Shown: positions 8,349 to 18,362, counted from the first letter of the stretch. The stretch is 64,000 nucleotides of DNA from an uncultured Litoreibacter sp. (GCA_947501685.1 CANMWQ010000001.1:1-64000), one strand, 5' to 3'. Program-made: numbers and translations. The notes: generated by a model not told the origin, from the sequence alone.

Positions 8349-8549
8349 TTAGCCCCGCGCCGGCTCCATGGCTGTGTGTGAGGCCGATTGGGAGGCTATC
8401 GACACGACTATGCATGCCATTGCAACGCAAATACCGCTTCCTGAATAGACGGCGAGCGCCAAAAGAAAACTGGTTTGATAGACGAACATAGCTACGAGAA
8501 AGCTAACAAAGCCAATAGCGCTTCCGATCAGTGTTGAAACGAGAGCCAT
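8349..8549 (-). CDS. small hydrophobic membrane protein
   Basis: A 66-aa protein with two hydrophobic segments (TLIGSAIGFVSFLVAMFVYQ and ALAVYSGSGICVAMACIVV) around a short turn, then a polar tail. Although short, it is supported by a very strong ribosome site, GGAGGGG, 7 nt before the ATG. The pattern of two membrane helices around LAVYSGSG is common among small Rhodobacteraceae inner-membrane proteins, but I do not recognise a named family. It converges on the end of the IclR gene. No partner gene is adjacent. Confidence 0.6.
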   Translation of the reverse strand: MALVSTLIGSAIGFVSFLVAMFVYQTSFLLALAVYSGSGICVAMACIVVSIASQSASHTAMEPARG

Positions 8550-9452
8550 GTCGACCCCTCCACATTATTTCCCCTAGTATCGACCGTACAATCAGACGGT
8601 TTAACAAAGATTAATATCCATCTGGAGCGCGGGCGGATTTAAGCCGGAATTGAGACGATTCTTAGGCAAATTGCTAAGAGCTGGGGCATGTGATCCATAC
8701 CTTTTATGGGGCGCTCAAACGTCCTTCTACAGAATTTTGAAAATATTTATAATATTAATCAATGACTTAAAAAGTTTTTGAGCCGTCTTCGCGAAATGCG
8801 CCATGAGAAAGCGATGCAACCAGGGCATAAACGGCAGGCGTTAACGGGTTTATGCGCCAGCTGCTTGTTCAAAGCCAAATTTGACCGCTGAAAAGATGTC
8901 CTTTTTGCACTCCCCGAAATCGATTTCTTCGGACGTATATATTATGCAGCTTCTCGCCTATTGGACTTGGCCAAGCGGAAAGCTTTCGAGCGAACGCGGC
9001 GGTGGGATGCTGATAGGTCCCCAAATGGGATAGAATGAGGAGAGTATTGAAAAATGCGAGTCAGCCGATATCGGTTAAGAGAATCTTTACTTTCCTGATG
9101 TCACGAGTCGCAGAGTTTTAGGTCACAAACGCCTGGCCTCGCCGTGAATACCCTTACTAATCCGCTGCTAAAGCGGATCAAAACTGTGTCAAAGACCGCC
9201 ACAATTAGATTAGTTTAGTTATGCAACTTAAGCCAATCCGCCAAATTTACGTTCATTGGTGACGCATTCTCAGCAATACAGTGAGGATTGCGGCGAAAGG
9301 GCGTCAATTAGACGTCCAAATTCGAGCGATTTCCGCACGTATTTCGCGAGTAAGGAGAAACATACTTACTCAAATGAGCTCGTTTGCCTAATTTTTATTC
9401 ATCGCCGCGGGGTGGGACGGCGCCGACATTGAGGATTTGGAAGGAAAACAAA
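8550..9452. other. long intergenic region without a supported gene
   Basis: About 0.9 kb, visibly richer in A+T than its flanks, with no ORF that has both length and a ribosome site. Visible items are a 7-bp hairpin ATCCGCT-gctaa-AGCGGAT at 9160-9178, and TGATCC at 8691-8696 followed 18 nt later by TCAAA, which partly resembles the Rhodobacter sigma-E (RpoE) promoter. It could hold the promoter of the small gene at 9453 or an sRNA gene. I see no decisive signature for either. Confidence 0.5.
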
Positions 9453-9620
9453 ATGACTGTCTCTCTCGCAGAACGTGCTCGCCATGGTCGTATGATTGCT
9501 CTTGAGGCAATCAAGGTTCAAAAGTCCGGAGCTGACATCGTATTGCTGTCGGACCGGCGTGAGAATCCGCGGCCTGTTTTCACATCCCGCCGCGCGGATC
9601 CGTCGTTGCTCGTGGCCTAA
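9453..9620 (+). CDS. small basic hypothetical protein (55 aa)
   Basis: ATG at 9453 is preceded by AAGGA at a good distance, giving a 55-aa protein, MTVSLAERARHGRMIALEAI..., with many Arg and Lys residues and no membrane segment or signal. The ORF track starts 23 codons earlier, but no ribosome site supports that. A strong intrinsic terminator follows 86 nt after the stop, consistent with a short monocistronic transcript. I recognise no family. Confidence 0.5.
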   Translation: MTVSLAERARHGRMIALEAIKVQKSGADIVLLSDRRENPRPVFTSRRADPSLLVA

Positions 9621-9706
9621 AACCCCAAGTTTACAAGAGGGAGGAGCGCACCCTCGCTACACGAAACGCGTTCCAGGCCTGTTCCAGCCGGCCCCCTCAC
9701 ATGAAG

Positions 9707-9739
9707 AACCGCCCGGTACCCCTCCCGGGCGGTTTTTTT
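9707..9739 (+). terminator. intrinsic terminator after the 55-aa gene
   Basis: Perfect 10-bp stem AACCGCCCGG / CCGGGCGGTT with an 8-nt loop and a run of seven T at 9733-9739. It ends the plus-strand transcript and lies just past the stop of the convergent ettA. Confidence 0.85.
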
Positions 9740-9767
9740 GTGCAAACAGCCTTTGAAGCTTAGCGTG

Positions 9768-11423
9768 CTAACGCGTGAATTTCTTATACTTGACCCGCTT
9801 GGGCTCAACCGCATCCGGGCCCAGACGTCTAATCTTGTCTTCTTCATAGGCCTCAAAGTTGCCTTCGAACCACTCCACATGGGCTTCGCCTTCAAAGGCA
9901 AGAATATGCGTACAGAGCCGGTCCAAGAAGAACCGATCGTGGCTGATCACAACGGCGCAGCCTGCGAAATCTTCGATTGCGTCTTCCAGCGCACGCAGAG
10001 TTTCGACGTCCAGATCGTTGGTCGGTTCGTCAAGCAGCAGCACGTTACCACCGGTTTTCAGAAGTTTGGCCATATGCACGCGGTTGCGTTCCCCGCCGGA
10101 CAGGGAGCCTACTTTTTTCTGCTGGTCGCCGCCCTTGAAGTTGAACGCCGAGCAATAGGCGCGGGAATTCATTTGCGCGTCTCCGAGCTGAATAATCTCG
10201 CTGCCACCGGAAATTTCTTCCCAGACATTCGAGTCGCCCGTCAGCGCATCACGCGATTGGTCTACATAGCTCAGCTGCACCGTGTCGCCGTAGGAAACTG
10301 TGCCGCTATCGGGCTGTTCCTGACCGGTGAGCATTCGGAAAAGTGTCGATTTACCCGCGCCGTTGGGACCGATCACGCCGACGATGCCACCGGCAGGCAG
10401 CGAGAAGCTAAGGTCCTCGACCAGCAGCTTGTCGCCATAGGCTTTGGTCAGGTTTTCAACCTCGATGACCTTGTTTCCAAGACGGGGGCCGTTGGGGATG
10501 ATGATCTGGGCGCGGCCGAGCTTTTCTTTCTCGGACTGGTTGGCCATCTCGTTATAGGCGTTGATCCGGGCTTTCCCCTTCGCTTGTCGGGCCTTCGCGC
10601 CGGAGCGCATCCATTCCAGCTCTCGCTCAAGTGTCTTTTGCTTGGATTTGTCTTCCTTGGCCTCACGCTCCAGCCGCTTGGCTTTCTGTTCCAGCCAAGA
10701 GGAGTAGTTGCCCTCGTATGGAATACCCCGGCCCCGGTCGAGCTCTAGGATCCAGCCGGTGATATCATCAAGGAAATAGCGGTCATGGGTGACGATCAGG
10801 ATCGTACCCTTATACTCAATCAGGTGTTTTTGCAGCCATGCGATGGTTTCGGCGTCGAGGTGGTTTGTCGGCTCGTCGAGGAGCAGCATGTCAGGGGCTT
10901 CGAGCAACAATTTACACAGCGCCACGCGGCGGCGTTCACCGCCCGACAGATGCTCAGGCATTGCGTCGTCTGGCGGGCAGCGCAGGGCCTCCATTGCGAC
11001 GTCGATCTGTGCGTCGAGGTCCCAAAGATTGGCCGCGTCAATCTCGTCTTGCAGCTTGGCCATTTCCTCCGCGGTTTCGTCGGAATAGTTCATTGCCAAC
11101 TCGTTATAGCGATCCAGAACATCCTTCTTCTCTTTGACCCCCAGCATCACGTTGTCGCGCACGGTCATGTCTTCCTCAAGCGTGGGTTCTTGTGGCAGAT
11201 AGCCAACTTTCGCGCCTTCCGCTGCCCAGGCCTCGCCGGTGAAATCCTTGTCCTGACCGGCCATGATCCGCATGAGCGACGACTTACCCGTACCGTTTAC
11301 CCCGACCACGCCGATCTTGACGCCGGGCAGGAAGTTCAGGCGGATGTTTTCGAACACCTTCTTGCCGCCCGGATACTGCTTGGAGACGCCGTCCATAAAG
11401 TAGACGAATTGATTGGCTGCCAT
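9768..11423 (-). CDS. ettA: energy-dependent translational throttle protein EttA (ABC-F)
   Basis: Soluble ABC-F ATPase that binds the ribosomal E site and gates the first elongation step according to ATP/ADP. The 551-aa protein has two nucleotide-binding domains: Walker A GVNGTGKSS (about 40-48) with signature LSGGERRRVALCK and Walker B MLLLDEPTNHLD, then GPNGAGKST (about 355) with LSGGERNRVHMAK and VLLLDEPTNDLD. Between them lies the charged linker RLEREAKEDKSKQKTLERE. The opening MAANQFVYFMDGVSK and the C-terminus KYKKFTR are typical of EttA. A GGAG lies upstream of the ATG. No drug-resistance-type extension is present. Confidence 0.96.
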   Translation of the reverse strand: MAANQFVYFMDGVSKQYPGGKKVFENIRLNFLPGVKIGVVGVNGTGKSSLMRIMAGQDKDFTGEAWAAEGAKVGYLPQEPTLEEDMTVRDNVMLGVKEKKDVLDRYNELAMNYSDETAEEMAKLQDEIDAANLWDLDAQIDVAMEALRCPPDDAMPEHLSGGERRRVALCKLLLEAPDMLLLDEPTNHLDAETIAWLQKHLIEYKGTILIVTHDRYFLDDITGWILELDRGRGIPYEGNYSSWLEQKAKRLEREAKEDKSKQKTLERELEWMRSGAKARQAKGKARINAYNEMANQSEKEKLGRAQIIIPNGPRLGNKVIEVENLTKAYGDKLLVEDLSFSLPAGGIVGVIGPNGAGKSTLFRMLTGQEQPDSGTVSYGDTVQLSYVDQSRDALTGDSNVWEEISGGSEIIQLGDAQMNSRAYCSAFNFKGGDQQKKVGSLSGGERNRVHMAKLLKTGGNVLLLDEPTNDLDVETLRALEDAIEDFAGCAVVISHDRFFLDRLCTHILAFEGEAHVEWFEGNFEAYEEDKIRRLGPDAVEPKRVKYKKFTR

Positions 11424-11542
11424 GAGATTGCTCCGGATGAGGGTCTGTGTTGCCCCCGTGTTTAGACAGGGTTGCGGGCAAGGGCAATCAGGCGCAGATT
11501 ACACGCGGCCCATTGCAGACCTGACCAAAGAAAGAGCCCGAC

Positions 11543-12574
11543 ATGACCTATACGCCTGCCAAAAATCGCTATGACCAAATGGTGTACCGCAGGTGTGGCA
11601 AGTCAGGCGTGCAGCTGCCTGCTATTTCACTGGGGCTATGGCACAATTTTGGAGGTGACAGCCCGCATGAGAACAAGCGCGCCATGTGCCAAACGGCATT
11701 TGACCACGGCATCACCCATTTTGATTTGGCCAATAATTACGGCCCGCCCCCCGGCAGCGCGGAGGAAGCTTTCGGGCAAATTCTCGGCACTGATTTTGCC
11801 GGCTACCGCGACGAATTGATCATCTCAAGCAAAGCCGGATACCTGATGTGGCCGGGGCCGTATGGCCAAATGGGCAGCCGTAAATATCTCGTGGCCTCCT
11901 GCGACCAGTCTCTTAAACGGATGGGGCTCGATTATGTCGACATATTCTATTCGCACCGGTTTGATCCCGACACACCTCTGGAGGAAACCATGGGCGCGTT
12001 GGACTATATCGTGCGCTCTGGCCGCGCACTTTATGCGGGGATCTCTTCCTATAACTCTGAGAAGACCCGGCAGGCCGTGGCGATTTTGAAAGACCTTGGC
12101 ACCCCGATGCTGATCCACCAGCCATCCTATAATCTGCTCAACCGTTGGACCGAGCATGACGGGCTGTGGGGCACATTGGATGAGCTTGGCGTGGGCTCCA
12201 TCGCGTTCACCCCATTGGCGCAGGGCATTTTGACCAAGAAGTATCTCGGCGGCATCCCCGAGGGCAGCCGCGCCACGCAAGGAAAATCGCTGCAGGACGG
12301 TATGATCAATGAGCGTTCGCTGGCCTCGGTGAAGGCGCTGAATGAAATGGCGGAGGCCCGTGGCCAGACGCTTGCACAGATGGCGCTGGCTTGGGTGCTT
12401 CGCGAAGGGCGCGCCACCACCGCATTGATCGGTGCCTCCAAACCGGAACAGATCGTAGACTGCGCCGGCGCGGTGAAAAACCTAAGGTTCACAGCCGCCG
12501 AATTGGCAAAGATCGACGAGATCTCCTCTGAGGAGGACATTAATCTCTGGGCCAAATCGTCAGAGACGGACTAG
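11543..12574 (+). CDS. aldo-keto reductase, L-glyceraldehyde 3-phosphate reductase type (YghZ/Gpr)
   Basis: A 343-aa NADPH-dependent aldo-keto reductase. The start [39 protein letters not shown] and [19 protein letters not shown] match the YghZ subfamily, which reduces L-glyceraldehyde 3-phosphate and other toxic aldehydes in E. coli. The catalytic tetrad is visible: Asp and Tyr in FDLANNYG, Lys in ISSKAGY and His in FYSHRFD. The C-terminal cofactor-binding block is [11 protein letters not shown]. It ends 4 bp before nadD, so the two may be co-transcribed. The physiological substrate in this organism is unknown. Confidence 0.88.
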   Translation: MTYTPAKNRYDQMVYRRCGKSGVQLPAISLGLWHNFGGDSPHENKRAMCQTAFDHGITHFDLANNYGPPPGSAEEAFGQILGTDFAGYRDELIISSKAGYLMWPGPYGQMGSRKYLVASCDQSLKRMGLDYVDIFYSHRFDPDTPLEETMGALDYIVRSGRALYAGISSYNSEKTRQAVAILKDLGTPMLIHQPSYNLLNRWTEHDGLWGTLDELGVGSIAFTPLAQGILTKKYLGGIPEGSRATQGKSLQDGMINERSLASVKALNEMAEARGQTLAQMALAWVLREGRATTALIGASKPEQIVDCAGAVKNLRFTAAELAKIDEISSEEDINLWAKSSETD

Positions 12575-12578
12575 GGCA

Positions 12579-13175
12579 ATGCAAGGCTGGCCATTGGCGC
12601 GGGCAGGGCAAAGCGTCGGCCTTCTTGGCGGGTCATTTGACCCTGCACATGAGGGCCATGCCCACATCACCCGCGAGGCATTGAAACGCTTTGGTCTCGA
12701 TCACGTTTGGTGGCTGGTTTCCCCCGGCAACCCTTTGAAAATGCGCGGCCCTGCGGCGTTGAGCACGCGGATTCAACATGCCCGCTCGGTCATACAGCAC
12801 CCGAAGGTTCAGGTCACCGGTCTGGAGGCCCGATTGGGCACGAGATACACAGCGCAGACGTTGCGGCGCCTGTTGCCGCGCTACCCCGGTGTGCGGTTCG
12901 TCTGGCTCATGGGCGCGGATAATCTGGCAGGGTTCCACCACTGGCAGGATTGGGGAGACATTATGCAGATGCTGCCCGTTGGCGTTTTGGCCCGCCCCGG
13001 TGACCGTATCTCTGCACGCCGGTCGGTGGCCGCCCAGCACTATGACATGGCCCGGCTGCCCGGCATCGCATCGCAGCTTTTGCCACTGCGAGAGGCACCG
13101 TGTTGGTGCTACATCAATGTCCCGCTGAGCGCCGCCTCGTCGACCGCAATCAGGGCACGCGGCGGCTGGTCCTGA
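12579..13175 (+). CDS. nadD: nicotinate-nucleotide adenylyltransferase
   Basis: Adenylates nicotinate mononucleotide to deamido-NAD in NAD biosynthesis. The 198-aa protein shows the nucleotidyltransferase motif [17 protein letters not shown] near the N-terminus, [10 protein letters not shown], the central [16 protein letters not shown] and the C-terminal [10 protein letters not shown] that corresponds to the ISSTxIR motif. The length is typical. It starts 4 bp after the aldo-keto reductase gene, and its last 26 bp overlap the end of the convergent EamA transporter gene. Confidence 0.93.
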   Translation: MQGWPLARAGQSVGLLGGSFDPAHEGHAHITREALKRFGLDHVWWLVSPGNPLKMRGPAALSTRIQHARSVIQHPKVQVTGLEARLGTRYTAQTLRRLLPRYPGVRFVWLMGADNLAGFHHWQDWGDIMQMLPVGVLARPGDRISARRSVAAQHYDMARLPGIASQLLPLREAPCWCYINVPLSAASSTAIRARGGWS

Positions 13176-13998
13176 GAAATAGGTTGCCAAATCCTGACAC
13201 AAAGATCACGGCAATGCCCAAGGCGGCCAGCGGATCTGGCCAATCTCCGAAAAACAGGACGCCGTAAGCGACCGCGCCGATCAATTGCAGGTAGACAAAG
13301 GGCGCCAACCACGACGCACCTGCGCGCGCATAGGCGAAGATGAGAAACAGATTGCCCAACATTGAGGCGGTCCCGGACCAGAACATCAGGCCCCAAGGAA
13401 CCTCCGATGGAATATGTGCCACGCCAATTGGCAGCAACAGCAAGGAGCCGATGGTCAACTGGGCGAGCAACAGATGCAAGGGTTTGCCCAACGGCTGAAC
13501 CCAGCGCGACGCGGTCAGGAACATCCCATAAAAACACCCCGACACAAGCGCCCAGCCGAGCCCTGGCGTCATCCCAAATCCGGGTCGCACCACCAAGAGC
13601 ACTCCCCCGAGACCAATAAGCAGCAGAAAAACTCTTGCGTAACTGCCTTGTTCCTTCAGCAGCCAAACCGACAGTACGTAGCTGACAAAGGGGCCGAGAA
13701 AGAAAGCACCGAACACATTGGCAATCGGCTCGGTCTGCAAGGCGGTCAGGATAGTCGAAATCGTCACTGCTTGAAAAGCACTGCGCAACCAAATGCGGCG
13801 ATCCCTGAGCAAGCCAAAGATGGCGCGGTCCCAAAACACGGGAGCAAGAAGCACCAGGCCGATGCTGTAGCGCGTCCATGCCACGAAAAGCGGCGCCACC
13901 CCGGCGGAGGTCATGAGTTTGCCTGCCGTGTCACCAAACGGGATCAGCAACATTCCGACCGACATAATCAGTGCGGCTTGGAGGTATCTGGCATCCAT
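13150..13998 (-). CDS. DMT-family (EamA) transporter
   Basis: A 282-aa integral membrane protein with about ten hydrophobic segments in two EamA repeats. The N-terminal repeat contains FGDTAGKLM and [14 protein letters not shown]; the second begins near [19 protein letters not shown] and ends with [27 protein letters not shown]. Substrate cannot be told, since the family exports amino acids and other metabolites. It converges on nadD with a 26-bp overlap. Its start overlaps the upstream extension of the divergent PBP4 ORF, which is one reason the shorter PBP4 start is preferred. Confidence 0.85.
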   Translation of the reverse strand: MDARYLQAALIMSVGMLLIPFGDTAGKLMTSAGVAPLFVAWTRYSIGLVLLAPVFWDRAIFGLLRDRRIWLRSAFQAVTISTILTALQTEPIANVFGAFFLGPFVSYVLSVWLLKEQGSYARVFLLLIGLGGVLLVVRPGFGMTPGLGWALVSGCFYGMFLTASRWVQPLGKPLHLLLAQLTIGSLLLLPIGVAHIPSEVPWGLMFWSGTASMLGNLFLIFAYARAGASWLAPFVYLQLIGAVAYGVLFFGDWPDPLAALGIAVIFVSGFGNLFLRTSRRVP

Positions 13999-14063
13999 TT
14001 TCTGTGCCTATCAGGTGGTCTGATGGCTTGCCACCATCAACCGCTTCGGCGACAGTCCCGACC

Positions 14064-15569
14064 ATGAATTTGACCAGCAATGGCCGGTACGGCCGCCGCA
14101 CAATTTTGGCATTCTTGCTCTACGGAACGGCGGGAGCTGCACTGGCGAATGCCCCGCCCCAATCCTTACGCCCATTACGCAAACCGGGCGACGCCGTCAA
14201 ACGCGCCGTACCCGAAGGGGCGCAGATCATCGAGTCCGCCAAACTCGGCGGGCATACCAGCTACGTCGTGGCAGATGCGCGCACGGGTGAGGTGCTGGAA
14301 TCCGTCGCTCCATTGCGCCTTCATCCGCCCGCCAGCGTCGCCAAGGCGGTCACTGCGTTCTATGCGCTCGAACGGCTCGGTAAGGATTTTCGCTACCTCA
14401 CGCAGCTGGTTGGAACCGGGCCTATCGTGGACAACGTATTGCAAGGAGACCTGATTTTGATCGGTAGCGGCGACCCGTTGCTGACGAGCGATGAGCTGTA
14501 TGAATTGGCCTCTAGCTTGAAAACAGCAGGCCTTGTTGGCGTGAAGGGCAAGCTCAAAGTCTTCGAGGGCGCATTGCCGTCGGTTGAGGAAATTGACCCC
14601 GCCCAACCCTTGCAGGTCGGCTACAACCCGGGCATCGGCGGGGTGAACCTGAACTTCAACCGCGCCTATCTCGAATGGAAACAGGTTGGCTCAAGCTACA
14701 CGATCACGATGGAGGCCAGAACAGAGCGGTTCCGGCCGGCAATCAGTTCCGTAGGGGCAAAGATCGTAGATGGTCCGGGCCCGATCTTCACCTATTCCAA
14801 CGATCAAGACAAAGAGCGCTGGACCGTCGCGCGCAAAGCGCTTGGCAAGGAAGGTGGCCGCTGGCTGCCGGTGCGCAGGCCCGGCGTCTACGCGGGTGAC
14901 GTATTCCGCACGCTGGCGCGCAGCCATGGCATAGAGCTGCCGAAGGCCGAGCTGACTCGCTCCGTTCCTAATAAGGTAACAAAATTCTCAGAGCATCTAA
15001 GCCTGCCCTTGGACGAGATATGCCAAGGCATGCTAAAGTTCTCGACCAACCTGACGGCAGAAGTTGTAGGGCTCACCGCCAGCGGGGCAGGCACGCTTAG
15101 GGCGTCTGGGCGAACCATGTCAGAATGGGCGCAGGCGCGCGCTGGAACCCGCAATGCGGTTTTCGTGGATCATTCAGGGCTTGGCGATAAGACGACAACC
15201 TCCGCGCAAGACATGGTGCGTGCCCTCACCGCCAAAGGGGCCCGCGACACCTTGCTGCCAATCCTCAAAGAGCTGGCCGTACGCGACCCGTCCGGTGCTC
15301 CCATCGAGAACGGGCCGGTCAAGGTGATGGCCAAGACGGGGACGCTGAATTTCGTGAGCGGGTTGGCGGGTTACATTGATATGGAAGACGGCCAGCAGCT
15401 GGTCTTCGCAATTTTCGCCTCCGACGAGGCCCGTCGTGAGAAGCTCACGCGCGAGCAACGTGAACGGCCCCGCGGCTCACGGTCTTGGAACGGCCGCGCA
15501 AAGACGATGCAACAAAAGCTGATCCGGCGTTGGTCTGTGGTGCACGCGGCCGACGGTGACGGGGCCTAA
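14064..15569 (+). CDS. dacB: D-alanyl-D-alanine carboxypeptidase/endopeptidase (PBP4, S13 family)
   Basis: Periplasmic class C penicillin-binding protein that trims or cleaves peptidoglycan cross-links. It has an export signal with a twin Arg (GRYGRRTILAFLLYGTAGAALA), possibly Tat-compatible. The active-site motifs are complete: SVAK with nucleophile Ser in HPPASVAKAVTAFYALE, STN in MLKFSTNLTAEVVG and KTG in VMAKTGTLNFVSG. The 501-aa start MNLTSNGR at 14064 gives the signal peptide; the longer ORF start would place 31 implausible residues before it. The stop overlaps the convergent TerB-like gene by 4 bp. Confidence 0.93.
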   Translation: MNLTSNGRYGRRTILAFLLYGTAGAALANAPPQSLRPLRKPGDAVKRAVPEGAQIIESAKLGGHTSYVVADARTGEVLESVAPLRLHPPASVAKAVTAFYALERLGKDFRYLTQLVGTGPIVDNVLQGDLILIGSGDPLLTSDELYELASSLKTAGLVGVKGKLKVFEGALPSVEEIDPAQPLQVGYNPGIGGVNLNFNRAYLEWKQVGSSYTITMEARTERFRPAISSVGAKIVDGPGPIFTYSNDQDKERWTVARKALGKEGGRWLPVRRPGVYAGDVFRTLARSHGIELPKAELTRSVPNKVTKFSEHLSLPLDEICQGMLKFSTNLTAEVVGLTASGAGTLRASGRTMSEWAQARAGTRNAVFVDHSGLGDKTTTSAQDMVRALTAKGARDTLLPILKELAVRDPSGAPIENGPVKVMAKTGTLNFVSGLAGYIDMEDGQQLVFAIFASDEARREKLTREQRERPRGSRSWNGRAKTMQQKLIRRWSVVHAADGDGA

Positions 15570-15988
15570 AGCGTGATGTATCGCGCCCGCGCGCCGCGCT
15601 CGATCGCGGCGGCATGCAGGCGGTCAATGTCCAGCTCGTAGCGAATTTCTTCAAGCAGTCGTAGTTCCTGTTGGCCGATATGGGCGTCACTTGCGGCAAC
15701 GTCACATGCCAAGGCGTAGGCGGTCTCGCGCAGCTCAGCAGGCAGCGCGTCGCGGATCAGACCGAACAGCGCGTCCAACCCGTCTTCCTCCTCGAACAGG
15801 TCCAGCACGGTTTGCGCGACCTTATTGATCCGGTCCACGTCATACTCGGCGAAGATGGGCAGATGGTTGACCACTTGCTGGATGGTCACCAGCTCCGAGG
15901 TGCGCATCGTCGCATCTGACATGGACACTGAGATCATGATCGCGACTAGGCAGTCGAGGGACGACAGTGCGGGTGCATCCGCTGGCAT
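15566..15988 (-). CDS. TerB-like (tellurite resistance/DjlA-type helical) protein
   Basis: A small all-helical protein, 140 aa as an ORF. The region LFEEEDGLDALFGLIRDALPAELRETAYALACDVAASDAHIGQQELRLLEEIRYELDID is the TerB core, with the acidic residues of the putative metal site (D in AASDAHIG, E in QQELRLLEE). The real start may be MSDATMRTSEL (15922), because no ribosome site marks the upstream Mets. TerB-like proteins act in metal or stress responses or as J-protein adaptors; no ter operon is present. It converges on dacB with a 4-bp overlap. Confidence 0.75.
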   Translation of the reverse strand: MPADAPALSSLDCLVAIMISVSMSDATMRTSELVTIQQVVNHLPIFAEYDVDRINKVAQTVLDLFEEEDGLDALFGLIRDALPAELRETAYALACDVAASDAHIGQQELRLLEEIRYELDIDRLHAAAIERGARARYITL

Positions 15989-16108
15989 GTTGCTGACTTT
16001 CGAAAGGAGTTACTGCGCTGCAGAATATTGACCTGTGGGGGGCGGCACAATAGGTAGCGGGATCGAAGTGCGCTTTGGCCGCACCACCCTTGATGGAAAG
16101 CCTGCCCT

Positions 16109-17686
16109 ATGTCCGACCTGCGTGACGCTGCAATGACCTCAAAAGCTTGGCCGTTCGAAGAGGCCAGAAAGCTGCTCAAACGCTTCGACAAGGGCGCACC
16201 AGAAAAGGGCTATGTGCTGTTCGAAACCGGCTATGGCCCGTCTGGCCTGCCCCATATCGGAACCTTCGGTGAGGTCGCACGCACAACCATGATCCGCCGC
16301 GCCTTCGAGGTGATCTCGGACATCCCGACGAAACTGATCTGCTTCTCGGACGATCTAGACGGGATGCGCAAAGTGCCGGGCAACGTGCCCAACCCAGAGC
16401 TTCTTGAGCCACACCTGCAACGCCCATTGACGGATGTGCCGGATCCTTTTGGGACGCATGACAGCTTTGGCGCGCATAACAATGCCAAGCTGAACAGCTT
16501 TCTTGATACGTTTGGGTTCGAATATGAATTCATCTCTTCGACCGAATTCTATCGCTCGGGCAAGTTCGACGAGGTGCTGCTGCGCGCCGCTGAAAAATAC
16601 GACGCGGTGATGGAGGTTATGCTGAAATCCTTGCGCGAAGAACGGCGTGAGACCTATTCGATTTTCCTGCCTATCCATCCTGAAACGGGTCGGGTGCTCT
16701 ACGTGCCTATGAAGCATGTCGATGCGGCAAAGGGAGAAATTACCTTCGACGATGAAGACGGGCGCGAATGGACGCTGCCGGTCACTGGCGGCAATGTGAA
16801 GCTACAATGGAAGCCCGATTTCGGTGCCCGCTGGGCGGCGCTTGATGTCGATTTCGAGATGTATGGCAAGGATCACTCCACCAATACGCCGATCTATGAT
16901 CGCATCTGCCAAATCTTGGGAGGCCGCAAGCCGGAGCATTTCACCTATGAGCTGTTCCTCGATGCCGATGGCCACAAGATCTCCAAAACGACGGGCAACG
17001 GCGTGTCGATCGACGAGTGGCTGACCTATGCGTCGTCAGAATCTCTGTCCTATTTCATGTATCAAAAGCCCAAGACCGCCAAGCGGATGCATTTCGACGT
17101 GATCCCAAAGGCGGTGGATGAGTATCACCAACAACTGCGCGCTTATGCCGATCAGGACGCCAAGCAGCGATTTGCGAACCCGGTCTTCCACATCCACGGG
17201 CACAATGTTCCGGCCTCAAATATGGTCGTGCCGTTCTCCATGCTGTTGAACCTCGCATCGGTGGCAAATGCCGAGGGCAAAGACCAACTTTGGGGGTTCA
17301 TCCAACGCTACGCGCCTGAGGCGTCAGCCAAAACGCATCCTGATCTCGATCAGGCGGCGGGGTTTGCGGTGGCCTATTACAACGACTTTGTAAAACCGGC
17401 CAAAACGTACCGCGCGGCAACGGAGCTGGAGCGAGAGGCGCTCTTGGACCTGCGCGCACAGCTGGTCGATTGGGATGGCGGATTGGACGCTGAGGGATTG
17501 CAATCGGTGGTATTTGCCTGTGGTCGTGAGCGGTTCGACCCGCTGCGTGACTGGTTCAAGGCGCTGTATGAAGTCCTGTTAGGCGCATCCCAAGGCCCTC
17601 GCTTTGGCGGCTTTATCGCCCTCTACGGTGTGGAGGAGACCATTGCCTTGATCGACCAAGCACTAAAAGGTGAACTTCTCGGCTGA
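16109..17686 (+). CDS. lysK: lysyl-tRNA synthetase, class I
   Basis: Charges tRNA-Lys. The 525-aa protein has class I signatures: the HIGH-like PHIG in [17 protein letters not shown] and the KMSKS-like KISKTTGNG, with a Rossmann catalytic domain before and a helical anticodon-binding region after. Class I LysRS is typical of archaea and of alphaproteobacteria such as the Rhodobacterales, which supports the taxonomic reading. It appears monocistronic, with a 62-bp gap to the DUF4864 gene on the same strand. Confidence 0.96.
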   Translation: MSDLRDAAMTSKAWPFEEARKLLKRFDKGAPEKGYVLFETGYGPSGLPHIGTFGEVARTTMIRRAFEVISDIPTKLICFSDDLDGMRKVPGNVPNPELLEPHLQRPLTDVPDPFGTHDSFGAHNNAKLNSFLDTFGFEYEFISSTEFYRSGKFDEVLLRAAEKYDAVMEVMLKSLREERRETYSIFLPIHPETGRVLYVPMKHVDAAKGEITFDDEDGREWTLPVTGGNVKLQWKPDFGARWAALDVDFEMYGKDHSTNTPIYDRICQILGGRKPEHFTYELFLDADGHKISKTTGNGVSIDEWLTYASSESLSYFMYQKPKTAKRMHFDVIPKAVDEYHQQLRAYADQDAKQRFANPVFHIHGHNVPASNMVVPFSMLLNLASVANAEGKDQLWGFIQRYAPEASAKTHPDLDQAAGFAVAYYNDFVKPAKTYRAATELEREALLDLRAQLVDWDGGLDAEGLQSVVFACGRERFDPLRDWFKALYEVLLGASQGPRFGGFIALYGVEETIALIDQALKGELLG

Positions 17687-17751
17687 CGGAGTTCACTGGA
17701 CGTTGAGTCTGTTCGCGTTAGGTTGTTTCTCTTGTATTAAGGAGAGCATTG

Positions 17752-18162
17752 ATGAAACACCTGTTTGCCGCTGTGCTGATGTTGGCCCTGTCTGTCATGC
17801 CAGGGCTGGCCCAAGATGCCAGATCGGGTGAGGTCACGCAAACCATCCAAAGCCAACTGGATGCGTTTCAGAAAGACGATTTCAGCAAGGCTTTCACCTA
17901 CGCGTCTCCCACGATCAAGCGGCTTTTTGGGTCACCTGACCGATTTGGAGCAATGGTGCGCAACGGGTTCCCGATGGTCTGGCGCCCTTCCGAGGTTCAG
18001 TTTCTCGAGTTCAAGGATGTCGGCGGTCGTATCTCGCAAACTGTGCTCTTTCGGGACGCCAACGGGGTCCCAACAGTGTTAGAGTACTTCATGATCAAGA
18101 CTCCGACGGGATGGCAAATCGACGGCGTCCAGCGGGTGGAACAGCCTGATGTCGCGGTCTAG
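17752..18162 (+). CDS. secreted DUF4864-type protein
   Basis: A 136-aa protein with a Sec signal (MKHLFAAVLMLALSVMPGLA, cleavage before QDA). The mature part (TIQSQLDAFQKDDFSKAFTYASPTIKRLFGSPDRFGAMVRNGFPM...GWQIDGVQRV) has the cystatin/NTF2-like pattern of DUF4864 proteins. ATG at 17752 follows AAGGAG at a good distance; the track starts one codon earlier at TTG. Function unknown; the family is common in Rhodobacteraceae. It is the last gene before the CtrA-like box and may end at the leader terminator described below. Confidence 0.8.
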   Translation: MKHLFAAVLMLALSVMPGLAQDARSGEVTQTIQSQLDAFQKDDFSKAFTYASPTIKRLFGSPDRFGAMVRNGFPMVWRPSEVQFLEFKDVGGRISQTVLFRDANGVPTVLEYFMIKTPTGWQIDGVQRVEQPDVAV

Positions 18163-18192
18163 CTGAGGCTGCGGGCTCTGTTCAACCCTTCC

Positions 18193-18207
18193 TTAACCGG
18201 GCCTTAA
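18193..18207 (+). promoter_or_regulatory. perfect CtrA-like box TTAA-N7-TTAA
   Basis: The sequence TTAACCGGGCCTTAA has the two TTAA half-sites exactly 7 nt apart, the canonical binding site of the alphaproteobacterial response regulator CtrA. It sits 155 bp upstream of the beta-helix gene and 31 bp past the stop of the DUF4864 gene, so it can only serve the beta-helix gene. CtrA binding is inferred from the motif alone. Confidence 0.5.
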
Positions 18208-18278
18208 GCCTGCCCTGATAACGCTCTCGGCGGTCAGGACGGCGTGTCCGGCATTTTCCATCAGAGATGTCATGAAAG

Positions 18279-18319
18279 CGGGTGAAAACCCGGCCCGGTG
18301 CTATGCGCGGGGCCGTTTT
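18279..18319 (+). terminator. overlapping hairpins in the leader of the beta-helix gene (attenuator or terminator-like)
   Basis: Two stems share bases 18291-18292: CGGGT-GAAA-ACCCG (18279-18292, a GAAA tetraloop) and CGGCCC-g-GTGC-tat-GCGC-g-GGGCCG (18291-18315) followed by TTTTGT. The second looks like an intrinsic terminator placed between the CtrA-like box and the start codon. Because the stems share bases they cannot both be complete at once, which is the arrangement of an attenuator. It may simply be a terminator for read-through from upstream. Confidence 0.5.
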
Positions 18320-18362
18320 GTGACGCGCCGGCGCGCCTGTTTATTGGATGAAAGGGATTTTG

